Below are positions 42,724-52,965 of a DNA stretch of 64,000 nt, one piece after another. The notes below the pieces were generated by a model. It was not told the origin of the DNA and did no database searches. It saw only the letters and a program-made list of their open reading frames with translations. The stretch spans positions 1-64,000 of the forward strand of contig JAMONM010000098.1 of assembly GCA_027065825.1 (NCBI GenBank). Direction: 5' to 3'. This stretch comes from Campylobacterales bacterium (GTDB lineage: Bacteria > Campylobacterota > Campylobacteria > Campylobacterales > Nitratiruptoraceae). The stretch's first letter is position 1. Each line of letters opens with the position of its first letter. Made by a program: the position numbers and the translations under genes.

Positions 42724-45270
42724 TTACTCAAATAGCCTGTTTATAAATCTAAAAGGCGCTACGATCGTTCTTTTGATGATATTTAGCGGAGCTTTTATCG
42801 CTTCTTGCGGGAGCCTGGCTCTAATATCGGGTTTTATCATGTCTCCGGTTATCTCTATCTGGGTCGATATGCTGCCCTCTTCGCCCAACAGTATATAGCC
42901 TGCCAGCGGGATTTTGTTGATAACCTGGGAGATTCGTTTTAAAGTTTTGAGAGTCAGCACCATATCGACTCTGTTATTGCCGGTATCTATCGTCCCGTAT
43001 CCTGTAATATCGAGACTTTTGCCGTCGAATTTTAGGGCTTTGATTATCAAAAGTGAATCTTTTAATTCAAAATCGATTACACCTTTTACTATTTTGTACC
43101 CTTTAGTATTGTATCCGGGATCCGCGAAAGTTATCAAAGAGGGGATCGTGTTCAAAAAGGCCATTATATTGTTAAGCAGCGCCAGATCCTTTAAGACCGC
43201 ATTCTCGAGATATATCTGACCAGAAATTTCATTTAGCGAACCGGTGGCTACCAGAGAATAGCTGCCTCCTTCTATTCCTTCGATTTTTAAAAAATTTTGA
43301 ACGAACAGGTCGTTTAAATTTTCGGCTTTTATATTAAAGCCTTTTGCTCTTCCGGCTGCGGAAATTTTGGATTTATCGTAACGCGACTCTATCTCGAAAA
43401 ACTCTCCTTCGAAAACCGCTCTGGCCTCCTCCGAGAGTATCGTATGGCCTTTTATCTCGAAATCGCAGTTTGCGGTATGTATTAGAACTCTTTTGTTGAA
43501 ACTTTTAGGAGATTGCGATTTTAGATCGGGTAGTTTTATGTAATAGTCTTTGACGTTGATATTTATTTCGCCGTCCACAAAAGCGCTTATAGAGTCGCTT
43601 TCGATTTTTGCTCCAGTTTCGTCGGTTCTTATTGCCACTTTGAAATTTTTTATATTTTCGCCTCTTCTAAAGAGTGGAGAGTTTTTTAGCTCGATGTCGG
43701 CCTCTATGTGGAAGTCTGTAAAATTTTTGGTGTTTACAATGGCGCTTCCTCTTTGTAGATCTAAAGCGGCTAGGATTTTCGAGTATTTGGCCAGGTGGGG
43801 CAAAGAGGCTATTTTGATTGTTATATTTTCCTCGTCGATTTCCATTTTGCTTTTTAGATTATGCAGTATAACGAGCGCCATATCCTCAGAGTCGAAATCT
43901 ATCTCTACGTGTTCTGAGAGGTTTTTGGTTTCAAAGAGCTTTGTTTCGTCGAACTTGAACTCGATGCGGCTTTTTTCAAGATATATATCGGCTTTTTTCC
44001 TATGTAGGTCTACGATTCCGCTTGCAAACCCATTCAGTATCGGATCTATCGATATTTCTGAGGGCTCTATTTTCAAAAGGGTATCTTTTAGTTTAACGAT
44101 TACTCTTTGTGTTCCGATCGGTATACTAAAGAGAGAAAATCTCGACTCTTTCGCTTTGAAGACGCCTTCGGTTTTTATATGGCCGCTTTTTAAACCGATA
44201 GTCAGTTTTAAAACCCCTTCGCTCGATCCGCTTTGCTGTCTCAAAGGCAAGGGAATCGAATAGGCTTTTAACAAAGCGGCAATCCTTTCGTCCACTTTGG
44301 TTTCCGCCCTGATAACTATTTCGATATATGGATCTTTGCCGTTTAGACGGTGGATTTTAACGTAGCTGCCGTTTAGAGGAATATTTTGGTATTGCGGTTT
44401 TTTTAACTTGAACGACAGAACCTCTTTGAAGTAGCTCAAATCTATCTGCGATGCCGTAACATAGGGGAGTTTGGGATTGAATCTTATTTTTGCGTTAACG
44501 GCTTTTGCCGAACCTTCGAATTTTTTGGGATCGAATTTCGGGTCCGAAATGTTGATAGAGCCTCTAAACTCTTCTAAACGGTAGCTTTTCGCGACTATCT
44601 TTTCGTAAATCCAGCTCTTTATTTTGCTGTTTATAGGGAATTTGTCCGTTATTTTTTTCAGCGATTCGGCGCTGAATGGTTCGGAGTCCATAAAAAAGGA
44701 CAAAATCTCTTTTTTCAGTTTTAGTCTGCATCTTCCTTTTACTCCTTCGATTTCGTATTCGCCCACAAAGGTTCCGGATTTGGTTGAGGGGTCGAAATAG
44801 GCTCTGCCTTTTAAAAGTAGTTTCTCTTTTTTTAGAAATATTTCGGGAATTTCCGCTATCAAAACCGGCTTTTTTAGCTTCGCTCTGGCCGCTAATTGAT
44901 ATCTGTCCGTATCTATATAATAGATTCCGTCTCTGTATAGAAAAGTAACATTATAGTCCGTGTAACTGATTTTTCCGATCTCTATAGACTGAAAATATTT
45001 AGGTATGTAGTTTAATAGAACCATGTAGCTTTTTACGTCCGATTTCAGGTTTTTGTTTCTGGTTTTTTTGATATGAACTTTTTTTGCTTTTAATATGATT
45101 TTTTTATCGAGTTTTAGGTAGAATTTTTCGACCACTATTTTAGGCAGTGTCAGACGATCTATCGAAATACCGTTGACTGCCATCAGATAGACCATACCCA
45201 GCAGCAGGAGAAAAGCTATAAGAGCGCTTAAAACTATTTTGTGGATCGCTGAAGCAGTTTTGATGATCAT
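42724..45270 (-). CDS. Large AsmA/YhdP-like membrane-anchored protein
   Basis: 848 residues. One N-terminal transmembrane helix (IVLSALIAFLLLLGMVYLM), then a very long beta-rich body with repeating short strands. The C-terminal region with NNIMAFLNTIPSLITF, DPGYNTKGYKIVKGVIDFEL and KTLKRISQVINKIPLAGYIL fits the AsmA-like C-terminal domain. The family (AsmA, YhdP, TamB) forms bridge-like grooves for lipid transport between membranes. Its start overlaps the divergent mltG start region. The stop abuts the lolC stop. Confidence 0.82.
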   Translation of the reverse strand: MIIKTASAIHKIVLSALIAFLLLLGMVYLMAVNGISIDRLTLPKIVVEKFYLKLDKKIILKAKKVHIKKTRNKNLKSDVKSYMVLLNYIPKYFQSIEIGKISYTDYNVTFLYRDGIYYIDTDRYQLAARAKLKKPVLIAEIPEIFLKKEKLLLKGRAYFDPSTKSGTFVGEYEIEGVKGRCRLKLKKEILSFFMDSEPFSAESLKKITDKFPINSKIKSWIYEKIVAKSYRLEEFRGSINISDPKFDPKKFEGSAKAVNAKIRFNPKLPYVTASQIDLSYFKEVLSFKLKKPQYQNIPLNGSYVKIHRLNGKDPYIEIVIRAETKVDERIAALLKAYSIPLPLRQQSGSSEGVLKLTIGLKSGHIKTEGVFKAKESRFSLFSIPIGTQRVIVKLKDTLLKIEPSEISIDPILNGFASGIVDLHRKKADIYLEKSRIEFKFDETKLFETKNLSEHVEIDFDSEDMALVILHNLKSKMEIDEENITIKIASLPHLAKYSKILAALDLQRGSAIVNTKNFTDFHIEADIELKNSPLFRRGENIKNFKVAIRTDETGAKIESDSISAFVDGEININVKDYYIKLPDLKSQSPKSFNKRVLIHTANCDFEIKGHTILSEEARAVFEGEFFEIESRYDKSKISAAGRAKGFNIKAENLNDLFVQNFLKIEGIEGGSYSLVATGSLNEISGQIYLENAVLKDLALLNNIMAFLNTIPSLITFADPGYNTKGYKIVKGVIDFELKDSLLIIKALKFDGKSLDITGYGTIDTGNNRVDMVLTLKTLKRISQVINKIPLAGYILLGEEGSISTQIEITGDMIKPDIRARLPQEAIKAPLNIIKRTIVAPFRFINRLFE

Positions 45271-46159
45271 TATGATTCTTTCATACTATCTGGCCGCTCC
45301 GGTCTACTCAACGAAAGTAGTGTATATTCCAAAAGGAAGTATAACAAAGATTATATCATACCTAGAATCCAAAAATTTTGAAGTTACTCCTATAGATAGA
45401 TATTTAGTAAGATTTTTCGGACATCCGCAATCCGGTTGGATAGATATCGGCGCCCAAAGACTCTCAAGAGCCGATTTTTTATACAGATTGACAAAAGCAA
45501 AAGCTCCCGTGCGCGATATAACTTTGATTCCGGGAGAGACGGCCGAGATTTTTTTGGAGGAGATTTCCAAAAAACTGGGGCTGGATTTAAAAAAACTTCG
45601 TAGATTTTACGATGAGCTCTCCCCCTATCCGGATGGAGTGATTTTTGCGGAAACGTACCATATTCCCATCGGAATGGATGAGAGACATCTGATATATTAT
45701 CTGGTAAGCGATTCGCTAAAGAGGCATAAAAGACTCTCTTTAAAGTTTTTTAAAAACTATGATCAAAAAAAGTGGTTTGAAAAGTATATAACGATCGCTT
45801 CCATTATAGAGAAAGAGGCGGCCAACGCGGAGGAGATGCCGTTGATTTCTGCGGTTATCTACAACAGACTCAGACTCGGTATGCCTTTGCAGATGGACGG
45901 ATCTTTGAATTACGGCAAATATTCTCATCAAAAGATAACCCCCAAAAGAATAAGAGAGGATACCAGCAGATTCAATACCTATAAGTATAAGGGACTGCCG
46001 CCCTATCCGGTCTGCGCTGTTAGCGTCGAGGCGGTCAAAGCGGCAATATTTCCGGCCAAAGTCTCATATTTGTATTTCGTCAAGTCGAAAAAAGGGACCC
46101 ATATTTTTAGCGATACATACAAAACCCATCTTCGAAATATAAAATCTGTGAAAAAATGA
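45239..46159 (+). CDS. mltG: Endolytic transglycosylase MltG
   Basis: 306 residues as drawn; ATG codons at 45263 and 45272 are more conventional starts and would leave the transmembrane helix (IIMILSYYLAAPVY). The LysM-like segment VVYIPKGSITKIISYLESK is followed by the YceG catalytic domain with ITIASIIEKEAANAEEM (catalytic Glu in IEKEA), VIYNRLRLGMPLQMDGSLNY and LPPYPVCAVSVEAVKAAI. It cuts nascent glycan strands in the periplasm. The gene shares its first bases with the divergent AsmA-like gene, and the true start is uncertain by up to 11 codons. Confidence 0.88.
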   Translation: MWIAEAVLMIIMILSYYLAAPVYSTKVVYIPKGSITKIISYLESKNFEVTPIDRYLVRFFGHPQSGWIDIGAQRLSRADFLYRLTKAKAPVRDITLIPGETAEIFLEEISKKLGLDLKKLRRFYDELSPYPDGVIFAETYHIPIGMDERHLIYYLVSDSLKRHKRLSLKFFKNYDQKKWFEKYITIASIIEKEAANAEEMPLISAVIYNRLRLGMPLQMDGSLNYGKYSHQKITPKRIREDTSRFNTYKYKGLPPYPVCAVSVEAVKAAIFPAKVSYLYFVKSKKGTHIFSDTYKTHLRNIKSVKK

Positions 46160-46268
46160 AACAGATTTCTCATCTGGTTAAACAACTTTTTACAATTGAT
46201 AAAAATTAAACCAACAAATTGTTACCATTAGAATACTTAATAATCAATCTTAGAAAAAGGAGAGGTAA

Positions 46269-48485
46269 ATGGCAAACCCGAAAATTGTCTGGACGAAGAT
46301 AGACGAGGCGCCGGCTTTGGCCACATATTCACTGTTGCCTATAGTAAAGGCTTTCGTAAAGGATGCCGGAGTTGATATCGAATTGAGGGATATCTCTTTG
46401 GCCGGCAGAATAATCGCGGAATTTTCCGACAAACTTCCCGAAGATAAAAAGCAAGCGGACGAGCTGGCCTATATGGGCGAGCTGGTTTTGAAGCCCGAGG
46501 CCAATATCGTAAAGTTGCCGAATATTTCCGCTTCTATTCCTCAGCTAGTCGCGGCTATAAAAGAGCTTCAGTCTCAGGGATACGATATACCCGATTTTCC
46601 GGAAGAGCCTAAAACTGCCGAAGAGGTGAAGCTCAGAGAGAGATTTTCAAAGCTCCTTGGTAGTGCGGTTAACCCCGTTTTGAGACAGGGTAACTCCGAT
46701 AGAAGGCTGTCCGAAGCGGTAAAAGCTTATGCTAAAAAACATCCTCATAAAATGAGAGAGGTAACTCCGGATAGCAAATCCTACGTGGCTCATATGGAAA
46801 AGTGCGATTTCTATCAGAGCGAGCAGTCTTTCATTGCTCCTAAAGATATGAAGATCAAAATGGTTTTCGAGGGTAACGACGGTAAAGTGGAAGAGCTAAA
46901 AGAGGTTGCGCTGCTAAAGGGAGAAGTGTTCAGTGCCGCCGCCCTTAGCAGAAAAGAGCTCAAAGAGTTCTATCAAAAGGTTATAGATGACGCAAAAGAG
47001 AAGGATATCCTCTTTTCTCTGCACGTAAAAGCCACGATGATGAAAGTTTCGGATCCGGTCTATATCGGCGACGCTATCAGAGTATACTACAAAGAGCTTT
47101 TCGATAAATTCGGAAAGGAGCTGGAAGAGATCGGTTTCGATCCGAACAACGGTCTTGTGGATCTTGAAAACAAGATGTCCAAACTGCCAGAAGGCGTTCA
47201 AAACGAGATCAAAGAGTGCATCAACGAGATTTACAAAAAGCAGCCCAGAATGTATATGGTCGACAGCGATGCCGGAATTACCAACCTGCACGCTCCAAAC
47301 GACGTTATCATCGACGCATCAATTCCTGCGGTGATCAAAAACGGACTAAAAGGATGGGGACCTAGCGGCGAAGTTGAAGACTGCGTCATTACAGTTCCCG
47401 ACAGAACTTATGCCAGAATGTACAAGCAGATAGTCAGCGACATCGTTAAAAACGGACAATTCGATCCGGCAAAAGTGGGTACTGTTCAAAATATCGGACT
47501 TATGGCTAAAAAAGCTGAAGAGTACGGAAGCCACGACAAAACATTCTTCCCTCCGAGCGACGGCGTTATCAAAGTTATAGACGAGGAGGGCAATACGCTT
47601 CTTTGCCACTCGGTATCTCAAGGGGATATCTACAGAGGATACTCCGCAAAAGACGACGCAATCGTGGACTGGGTGAAACTGGGAGTCAGAAGAGCCAAAG
47701 AGAGCGGCTATCCGATCGTGTTCTGGCTCGATAGCAACAGAGCTCATGACGCCAACCTTATCAAAAAGGTTCTAGATACTCTCAAAGAGATCGATCTAGA
47801 AGGAGTGGAGTTCCATATTATGGCTCCCGAACAGGCTATGAAATTCACTCTCAAGAGATTTAGAGCCGGTCTTGGAACAATAGCCGTAACCGGAAACGTT
47901 CTGAGAGACTATCTGACAGACCTTTTCCCTATCATCGAGGTTGGAACCAGCGCCAGAACTCTCTCTATAGTGCCTCTGCTTAACGGCGGCGGTGTTTTTG
48001 AGACCGGCGCCGGCGGTTCGGCTCCCAAGCACGTGGAGCAGTTCCTAAAAGAGGGCCATCTCAGATGGGATAGCCTCGGGGAGTTCATGGCGCTTGTTGA
48101 GTCTTTCAAGCTCGCGAACAGACAGGGCGCCAGCGACAAGGCCGTAACAATTGCCGAAGCTCTGGATAGAGCCGTGGGACAATATCTGGACAAGGATATG
48201 ACTCCAAAAAGAAAGGTGGGCGAACTGGATAACAGAGGAAGCCACTACTATCTGGCCAGATTCTGGGCCGAAGAGCTGGCGAAATGCGGAGATTCCGAAC
48301 TTGAGGCCAAGTTTGCTCCTGTGGCTAAAAAACTTCAGGAAAACGAAGAGAAGATTCTCGAAGAGATCAGAGCCGCCGAAGGAAAACCTGTCGATATCGG
48401 CGGATATTTCCATCCTGATGACGAAAAAGCGGAAAAAGCGATGAGACCCAGCAAAACCCTAAACGAAATCATAGACAGCATTTAA
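46269..48485 (+). CDS. icd: Isocitrate dehydrogenase (NADP), monomeric type
   Basis: 738 residues, AAAAGGAGAGG before the ATG. Length and start (IVWTKIDEAPALATYSLLP) are those of the monomeric IDH family, with NPVLRQGNSDRRLSEAVK and FHIMAPEQAMKFTLKRFRAG in the active site and coenzyme regions. Interconverts isocitrate and 2-oxoglutarate plus CO2; in autotrophic relatives it works in the carboxylating direction of the reductive TCA cycle. A TAGAAT -10 candidate lies in the 109-base gap after mltG. First gene of the carbon cluster. Confidence 0.97.
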   Translation: MANPKIVWTKIDEAPALATYSLLPIVKAFVKDAGVDIELRDISLAGRIIAEFSDKLPEDKKQADELAYMGELVLKPEANIVKLPNISASIPQLVAAIKELQSQGYDIPDFPEEPKTAEEVKLRERFSKLLGSAVNPVLRQGNSDRRLSEAVKAYAKKHPHKMREVTPDSKSYVAHMEKCDFYQSEQSFIAPKDMKIKMVFEGNDGKVEELKEVALLKGEVFSAAALSRKELKEFYQKVIDDAKEKDILFSLHVKATMMKVSDPVYIGDAIRVYYKELFDKFGKELEEIGFDPNNGLVDLENKMSKLPEGVQNEIKECINEIYKKQPRMYMVDSDAGITNLHAPNDVIIDASIPAVIKNGLKGWGPSGEVEDCVITVPDRTYARMYKQIVSDIVKNGQFDPAKVGTVQNIGLMAKKAEEYGSHDKTFFPPSDGVIKVIDEEGNTLLCHSVSQGDIYRGYSAKDDAIVDWVKLGVRRAKESGYPIVFWLDSNRAHDANLIKKVLDTLKEIDLEGVEFHIMAPEQAMKFTLKRFRAGLGTIAVTGNVLRDYLTDLFPIIEVGTSARTLSIVPLLNGGGVFETGAGGSAPKHVEQFLKEGHLRWDSLGEFMALVESFKLANRQGASDKAVTIAEALDRAVGQYLDKDMTPKRKVGELDNRGSHYYLARFWAEELAKCGDSELEAKFAPVAKKLQENEEKILEEIRAAEGKPVDIGGYFHPDDEKAEKAMRPSKTLNEIIDSI

Positions 48486-48490
48486 AACTT

Positions 48491-48513
48491 TTCGAAGGCC
48501 TTGCGCCTTCGAA
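48491..48513 (+). repeat. Intercistronic hairpin between icd and mdh
   Basis: TTCGAAGGC and GCCTTCGAA form a perfect 9-bp stem with a 5-base loop, just before the AAAGGAG site of mdh. No T run follows, so it is not a standard terminator. It may stabilise the icd mRNA or set the icd/mdh expression ratio. Confidence 0.6.
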
Positions 48514-48528
48514 ATCAAAGGAGAGTTA

Positions 48529-49488
48529 ATGGCGAAAAGTTCAAAAGTTTCAATAGTAGGAGCGGGAGGTAATGTCGGAAGTATAGTAGCCTACTCCGTA
48601 GCGATGCAGGGATTGGCACACGAAGTTATTTTGGTCGATAGAGATCACGATAGAGCAGAAGGTAAGGCTCTGGATATGAATCAGGCCGCCGCAGCCTTGA
48701 GATCGCATTCTATAGTAAGAGCGGCCAGAGATTACAAAGACATAGAAGGAAGCAAAGTCGTCGTTATTACGGCAGGTTTTCCGAGAAAACCGGGGATGAG
48801 CAGAGACGATCTGCTGTTTGCCAACGCAGATATCGTAAGCGAAGTGGTGGAAAATATTGTAAAACACGCTCCGGACTCAATAATAATCGTGGTAACCAAT
48901 CCGCTGGATACAATGACTTACGTAGCGCTTAAAAAGAGCGGATTCCCAAAACATAGAGTTATAGGAATGGCTGGAATTTTAGACGGAGCGCGAATGACCC
49001 ATTTTATTCATGAAAAGCTCGGGTTCGGAGCGGGCCAAATCAGAGCTACCGTCATAGGGGGACATGGGGATTATATGGTTCCACTACCCAGATACTCCAC
49101 AGTTGCAGGCATTCCTATAACTGACCTGCTCACTCCGGGAGAACTGCAAGAGGTCATAGAGGCCACCAAAAACGGCGGAGCGCAGATCGTTAAGCTGATG
49201 GGAACCAGCGCCTATTTCGCTCCCGGAAAAGCTACGGCGATTATGGTAGAGGCTATTTTGAAAGACTCCAAAAAGATATATCCTTGTTCGACCCTACTAG
49301 AAGGCGAATACGGAGTAGAAGGAATCCCAAACGGAGTTCCGGTAACTCTCGGAGAAAAGGGCGTAGAGGAGATTATAGAACTTCAGCTGACCCCGAAAGA
49401 GAGAGAGCTTTTCGACAGAAGCGTGGCCTCGGTTAAAGAACTGATCGACGTTCTTGAGGCTCAGAACTATTTCGGGGAGAAGAGATGA
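48529..49488 (+). CDS. mdh: Malate dehydrogenase (LDH-like MDH)
   Basis: 319 residues. NAD site KVSIVGAGGNVGSIVAY at the N-terminus; the substrate loop is GFPRKPGMSRDDLL, with Arg at the position that distinguishes malate from lactate dehydrogenase; the catalytic His is in IGGHGDYMVPL. It interconverts malate and oxaloacetate. The fumarase alpha gene overlaps its end by 4 bases. Confidence 0.96.
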   Translation: MAKSSKVSIVGAGGNVGSIVAYSVAMQGLAHEVILVDRDHDRAEGKALDMNQAAAALRSHSIVRAARDYKDIEGSKVVVITAGFPRKPGMSRDDLLFANADIVSEVVENIVKHAPDSIIIVVTNPLDTMTYVALKKSGFPKHRVIGMAGILDGARMTHFIHEKLGFGAGQIRATVIGGHGDYMVPLPRYSTVAGIPITDLLTPGELQEVIEATKNGGAQIVKLMGTSAYFAPGKATAIMVEAILKDSKKIYPCSTLLEGEYGVEGIPNGVPVTLGEKGVEEIIELQLTPKERELFDRSVASVKELIDVLEAQNYFGEKR

Positions 49489-50345
49489 GGATAGTCAAGT
49501 ACGATGATATCGTCAACGCCGTCAAGGAGATGATCGTCTACTCCACCACCCATTTGAGCGATGATATGCTGCAGGCCCTAAAAAAAGCATATGCCGAGGA
49601 AAAGAGCGAAGTGAGTAAAGCGGTTTTGGCCCAGTTGCTGGAAAACGCCGAGATCGCTGCCAACGAATCCAAACCGCTTTGCCAGGACACGGGCTTGGCG
49701 ATCTTTTTTGTCAAGATCGGCGAAGAGGTTAAAATCGAAGGCGGAACTATAAAAAGAGCCATCTACGAGGGAACCGAAAAGGGTTACAAAGAGGGTTATC
49801 TCAGAGCCTCTACCTGCGACTGCTTTACCAGAGCCAATTTAAAGGATAAAGCTGGCTACAATCTACCTCCAATAATATATTTCGATATCGTAGAGGGTGA
49901 CAAAATAGAGATAGAATACGCCGCTAAAGGGGGAGGCAGCGAAAACGTCAGCAGAGCGACCGTTCTGGCTCCCGCTCAAGGCAAAGAAGGTATAAAAGAG
50001 TTTGTCAAAAAAGTAATCAGCGACGCCGGTCCCAATCCCTGTCCGCCGCTAGTAGTAGGAGTTGGTATAGGAGGCAGTTTCGATATGGCTGCGGTTATGA
50101 GCAAACATGCGCTGTTTAGGGATATCGGCAGCGTAAATCCCGATCCTGAAATGGCCTCTTTCGAAGAGGAGCTAAAAGAGGAGCTCAACAGACTCGGAAT
50201 AGGGGCAATGGGAATGGGCGGTACTCAAACGGTGCTGGCTGTGCATATTGAGACGTTTGAGGATAGAATGTGTCATATCGCCTCTTTGCCGGTCTCTGTT
50301 AACGTTCAGTGTCACAGTTCCCGACACTCTCATATAACGATATAG
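49485..50345 (+). CDS. Fumarate hydratase class I, alpha subunit
   Basis: 286 residues. N-terminal half of a two-subunit [4Fe-4S] fumarase (FumA-type, TtdA-like). Cluster cysteines are expected in KPLCQDTGLAIFF, in the STCDCFTRANL region and in the C-terminal QCHSSRH. GGGSENVSRA and VGVGIGGSFDMAAV match the family. ATGA overlap with mdh; the beta subunit starts 8 bases on. The use of a split class I enzyme inside this cluster differs from C. jejuni, which uses the unrelated FumC. Confidence 0.94.
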   Translation: MRIVKYDDIVNAVKEMIVYSTTHLSDDMLQALKKAYAEEKSEVSKAVLAQLLENAEIAANESKPLCQDTGLAIFFVKIGEEVKIEGGTIKRAIYEGTEKGYKEGYLRASTCDCFTRANLKDKAGYNLPPIIYFDIVEGDKIEIEYAAKGGGSENVSRATVLAPAQGKEGIKEFVKKVISDAGPNPCPPLVVGVGIGGSFDMAAVMSKHALFRDIGSVNPDPEMASFEEELKEELNRLGIGAMGMGGTQTVLAVHIETFEDRMCHIASLPVSVNVQCHSSRHSHITI

Positions 50346-50353
50346 GATTGGTC

Positions 50354-50908
50354 ATGGCAACATATAGGTTGAAAACGCCTTTGAGCGAAGAGGATGTGGT
50401 CAAACTGAAAGCCGGAGATATCGTCTATCTCTCCGGAACCATATATACTGCTCGAGACGCGGCCCATAAAAGATTGGTGGAACTGATACAAAAGGGCGAA
50501 AAGCTTCCTTTTGAGCTAAAAGGAGCCGTAATATACTTTGTGGGTCCTACTCCTCCCAAACCCGGCGAAGCCATAGGAAGCGCCGGACCGACTACGAGCT
50601 ATAGAATGGATAGCTACTCTCCTTTGCTGATAGAGCACGGTTTAAAGGGAATGATAGGCAAAGGAAAAAGAAACGATGCGGTAAAAGAGGCCTGCAAGCG
50701 GTTCAAAGCCGTCTATTTCGGAGCCACCGGCGGAGCCGGGGCTCTCCTTTCGGAGAGAATAAAAAGCGCCAAGGTTATCGCGTACGAAGAGCTCGGTCCG
50801 GAAGCAGTCAGAGAACTTGTGGTGGATCAGTTTCCTGTGGTGGTTGTAAACGACACCTACGGAAACGATCTTTACGAAGAGGGCAGGAAACTTTGGGAAC
50901 AAAAATAA
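50354..50908 (+). CDS. Fumarate hydratase class I, beta subunit
   Basis: 184 residues from the ATG at 50354 (AGGATTGGTC before it); frame upstream overlaps the alpha gene but has no good start. The sequence LKAGDIVYLSGTIYTARDAAHKR, AIGSAGPTTSYRMDSYSP and GLKGMIGKGKRND is diagnostic of the C-terminal half of class I fumarases and L(+)-tartrate dehydratases. In this operon, between mdh and sucC, fumarase is the clear choice. Confidence 0.94.
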   Translation: MATYRLKTPLSEEDVVKLKAGDIVYLSGTIYTARDAAHKRLVELIQKGEKLPFELKGAVIYFVGPTPPKPGEAIGSAGPTTSYRMDSYSPLLIEHGLKGMIGKGKRNDAVKEACKRFKAVYFGATGGAGALLSERIKSAKVIAYEELGPEAVRELVVDQFPVVVVNDTYGNDLYEEGRKLWEQK

Positions 50909-50920
50909 AAGGAGAGATTT

Positions 50921-52093
50921 ATGAACATTCATGAGTATCAGGCCAAGGAGATCTTTAGAGAGTACGGAGTGCCGGTTCCAAGAGGCGGCGTTGCGTTCAC
51001 TGGCCCCGAGGCCAAAAGAGTGGCCCAGGAGCTTGGAGGATCCCTTTGGGTCGTAAAGGCTCAGATACACGCCGGCGGTAGAGGAAAGGCCGGCGGGGTG
51101 AAACTGGCAAGAAGCCTCGAAGAGGTCGAAAAGATAGCCGAAGAGCTTATAGGCATGACCCTTGTAACTCATCAGACCGGCCCAGAAGGCAAAAAGGTGG
51201 AAAAGGTTTACGTTGAGGAAGGCGCCGATATACAAAAAGAGTACTATCTCGGAATGGTTCTGGATAGAGCTACGGAGATGCCGGTAATGATGGCCTCTAC
51301 CGAAGGCGGTATGGAGATAGAGGAAGTTGCCGCCAAAAGTCCCGAAAAGATAATCAAGGTAGCGATAGATCCTACGATAGGATTTCAGGGCTTTCACGGC
51401 AGAAAGCTGGCATTTGGTCTGGGACTGGCCAAGGAGGAGATGAAACCTTTTATCAAATTCGCCGAAGCCCTTTATAAAGTATATATGGACAAAGACGCCA
51501 ATATGATAGAGATCAACCCGTTGATTAAAACAGGATCCGGCGAATTTCTGGCCCTAGACGCTAAAATGGGTTTTGATGATAACGCCCTGTACAGACATCC
51601 CGACATCAGCGAGATGAGAGATCTCAGCGAAGAGGATCCCGTGGAGATAGAGGCCGCGAAATACGGTCTGAGCTATGTCAATCTCGACGGCAATGTGGGG
51701 TGTATGGTAAACGGTGCCGGACTTGCCATGGCGACTATGGACATCATCAAGCACGAAGGCGGCGAACCCGCTAACTTTTTGGACGTTGGCGGCGGAGCCA
51801 ACCCGGATACTGTGGCGAAAGGTTTTGAACTGATTCTTCAAGATGAGAACGTCAAGAGTATTTTCGTAAACATATTCGGCGGAATCGTCAGATGCGACAG
51901 AATAGCCAACGGAATTTTACAGGCCACCGAAAAGGTCGACGTTAACGTTCCGGTAATCGTCAGACTCGACGGAACAAACGCCCAAGAGGCTGCAAAGATT
52001 TTGGAAAACGCTAATATCAAAAACATAATTCCGGCAACAGATCTATCCGACGGTGCCAAAAAAGCTGTTGCGGCTGCAAAAGGAGAGCTATAA
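50921..52093 (+). CDS. sucC: Succinyl-CoA synthetase (ADP-forming), beta subunit
   Basis: 390 residues, AAAAGGAGAG before the ATG. ATP-grasp domain with [19 protein letters not shown] near residue 45, and the C-terminal CoA-ligase domain with [20 protein letters not shown] and [17 protein letters not shown]. Works with SucD to interconvert succinate, ATP and CoA with succinyl-CoA. Its TAA shares one base with the sucD ATG. Confidence 0.97.
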   Translation: MNIHEYQAKEIFREYGVPVPRGGVAFTGPEAKRVAQELGGSLWVVKAQIHAGGRGKAGGVKLARSLEEVEKIAEELIGMTLVTHQTGPEGKKVEKVYVEEGADIQKEYYLGMVLDRATEMPVMMASTEGGMEIEEVAAKSPEKIIKVAIDPTIGFQGFHGRKLAFGLGLAKEEMKPFIKFAEALYKVYMDKDANMIEINPLIKTGSGEFLALDAKMGFDDNALYRHPDISEMRDLSEEDPVEIEAAKYGLSYVNLDGNVGCMVNGAGLAMATMDIIKHEGGEPANFLDVGGGANPDTVAKGFELILQDENVKSIFVNIFGGIVRCDRIANGILQATEKVDVNVPVIVRLDGTNAQEAAKILENANIKNIIPATDLSDGAKKAVAAAKGEL

Positions 52094-52965
52094 TGAGTAT
52101 ACTGGTTAACAAGGATACAAAGGTTATAGTACAGGGGTTCACCGGAAAAGAGGGGACTTTCCACTCAGAGCAGTGTATCGCCTACGGAACGCAGATTGTG
52201 GGTGGCGTTACTCCTGGCAAAGGCGGACAGACTCATCTGGACAGACCGGTTTTTAATACGGTAAAAGAGGCCGTAGAGGCTACAGGAGCGACGGTAAGTA
52301 TGATTTTCGTTCCGCCCGCTTTTACCGCTGATGCTGTAATGGAGGCGGCAGACGCCGGAATAGAACTGGCGGTGATCATTACCGAGGGAGCTCCCGTTAG
52401 AGATATGATGTACGCCAAAATGTACGCTACAAAAAAGGGTATGAAAACGATAGGACCAAACTGCCCGGGAGTCATAACCGCACAAGAGTGCAAAATCGGC
52501 ATTATGCCAGGATTTATATTCAAAAAAGGACCGGTCGGCCTTATCAGTAAGTCCGGAACTCTCACGTACGAAGCGAGCAATCAGGTGGTAAAAGAGGGTC
52601 TTGGCATCTCTACAGCGGTAGGAATCGGAGGCGATCCCATCATAGGCCTGAGCTACAAACAGCTCCTGCCGATGTTCGAGGCCGATCCTGAAACCAAAGC
52701 CATAGTAATGATAGGAGAGATAGGCGGAACGCTTGAGATTGAGGCCGCGGAATTTATAAAAAACAATATTACCAAACCGGTTATTGCCTTCATCGCAGGC
52801 CAGACGGCGCCCAAAGGTAAAAGAATGGGCCACGCCGGAGCTATCATCAGCGGCGGGCAGGGTACGGCTCAGGAAAAAATGGAGGCTCTCGAGAAAGCCG
52901 GAGTCTATGTGGTCAAAAGCCCGGCCGACATAGGCAAAAAGGTTGCGGAGGCTCTTGGCAAGTGA
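52093..52965 (+). CDS. sucD: Succinyl-CoA synthetase (ADP-forming), alpha subunit
   Basis: 290 residues. CoA-binding Rossmann domain with [15 protein letters not shown] and [13 protein letters not shown]; the phosphorylated histidine is in [15 protein letters not shown] near residue 247. ADP/GDP choice is fixed by SucC. The following small gene starts at a GTG that overlaps the last bases (GTGA). Confidence 0.97.
   Translation: MSILVNKDTKVIVQGFTGKEGTFHSEQCIAYGTQIVGGVTPGKGGQTHLDRPVFNTVKEAVEATGATVSMIFVPPAFTADAVMEAADAGIELAVIITEGAPVRDMMYAKMYATKKGMKTIGPNCPGVITAQECKIGIMPGFIFKKGPVGLISKSGTLTYEASNQVVKEGLGISTAVGIGGDPIIGLSYKQLLPMFEADPETKAIVMIGEIGGTLEIEAAEFIKNNITKPVIAFIAGQTAPKGKRMGHAGAIISGGQGTAQEKMEALEKAGVYVVKSPADIGKKVAEALGK

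Noticed and set aside
50642-52833. Long minus-strand frames (251 and 222 codons) opposite sucC and sucD
   Set aside because: They lie inside well-identified plus-strand enzymes with strong ribosome sites; the translations are not protein-like.
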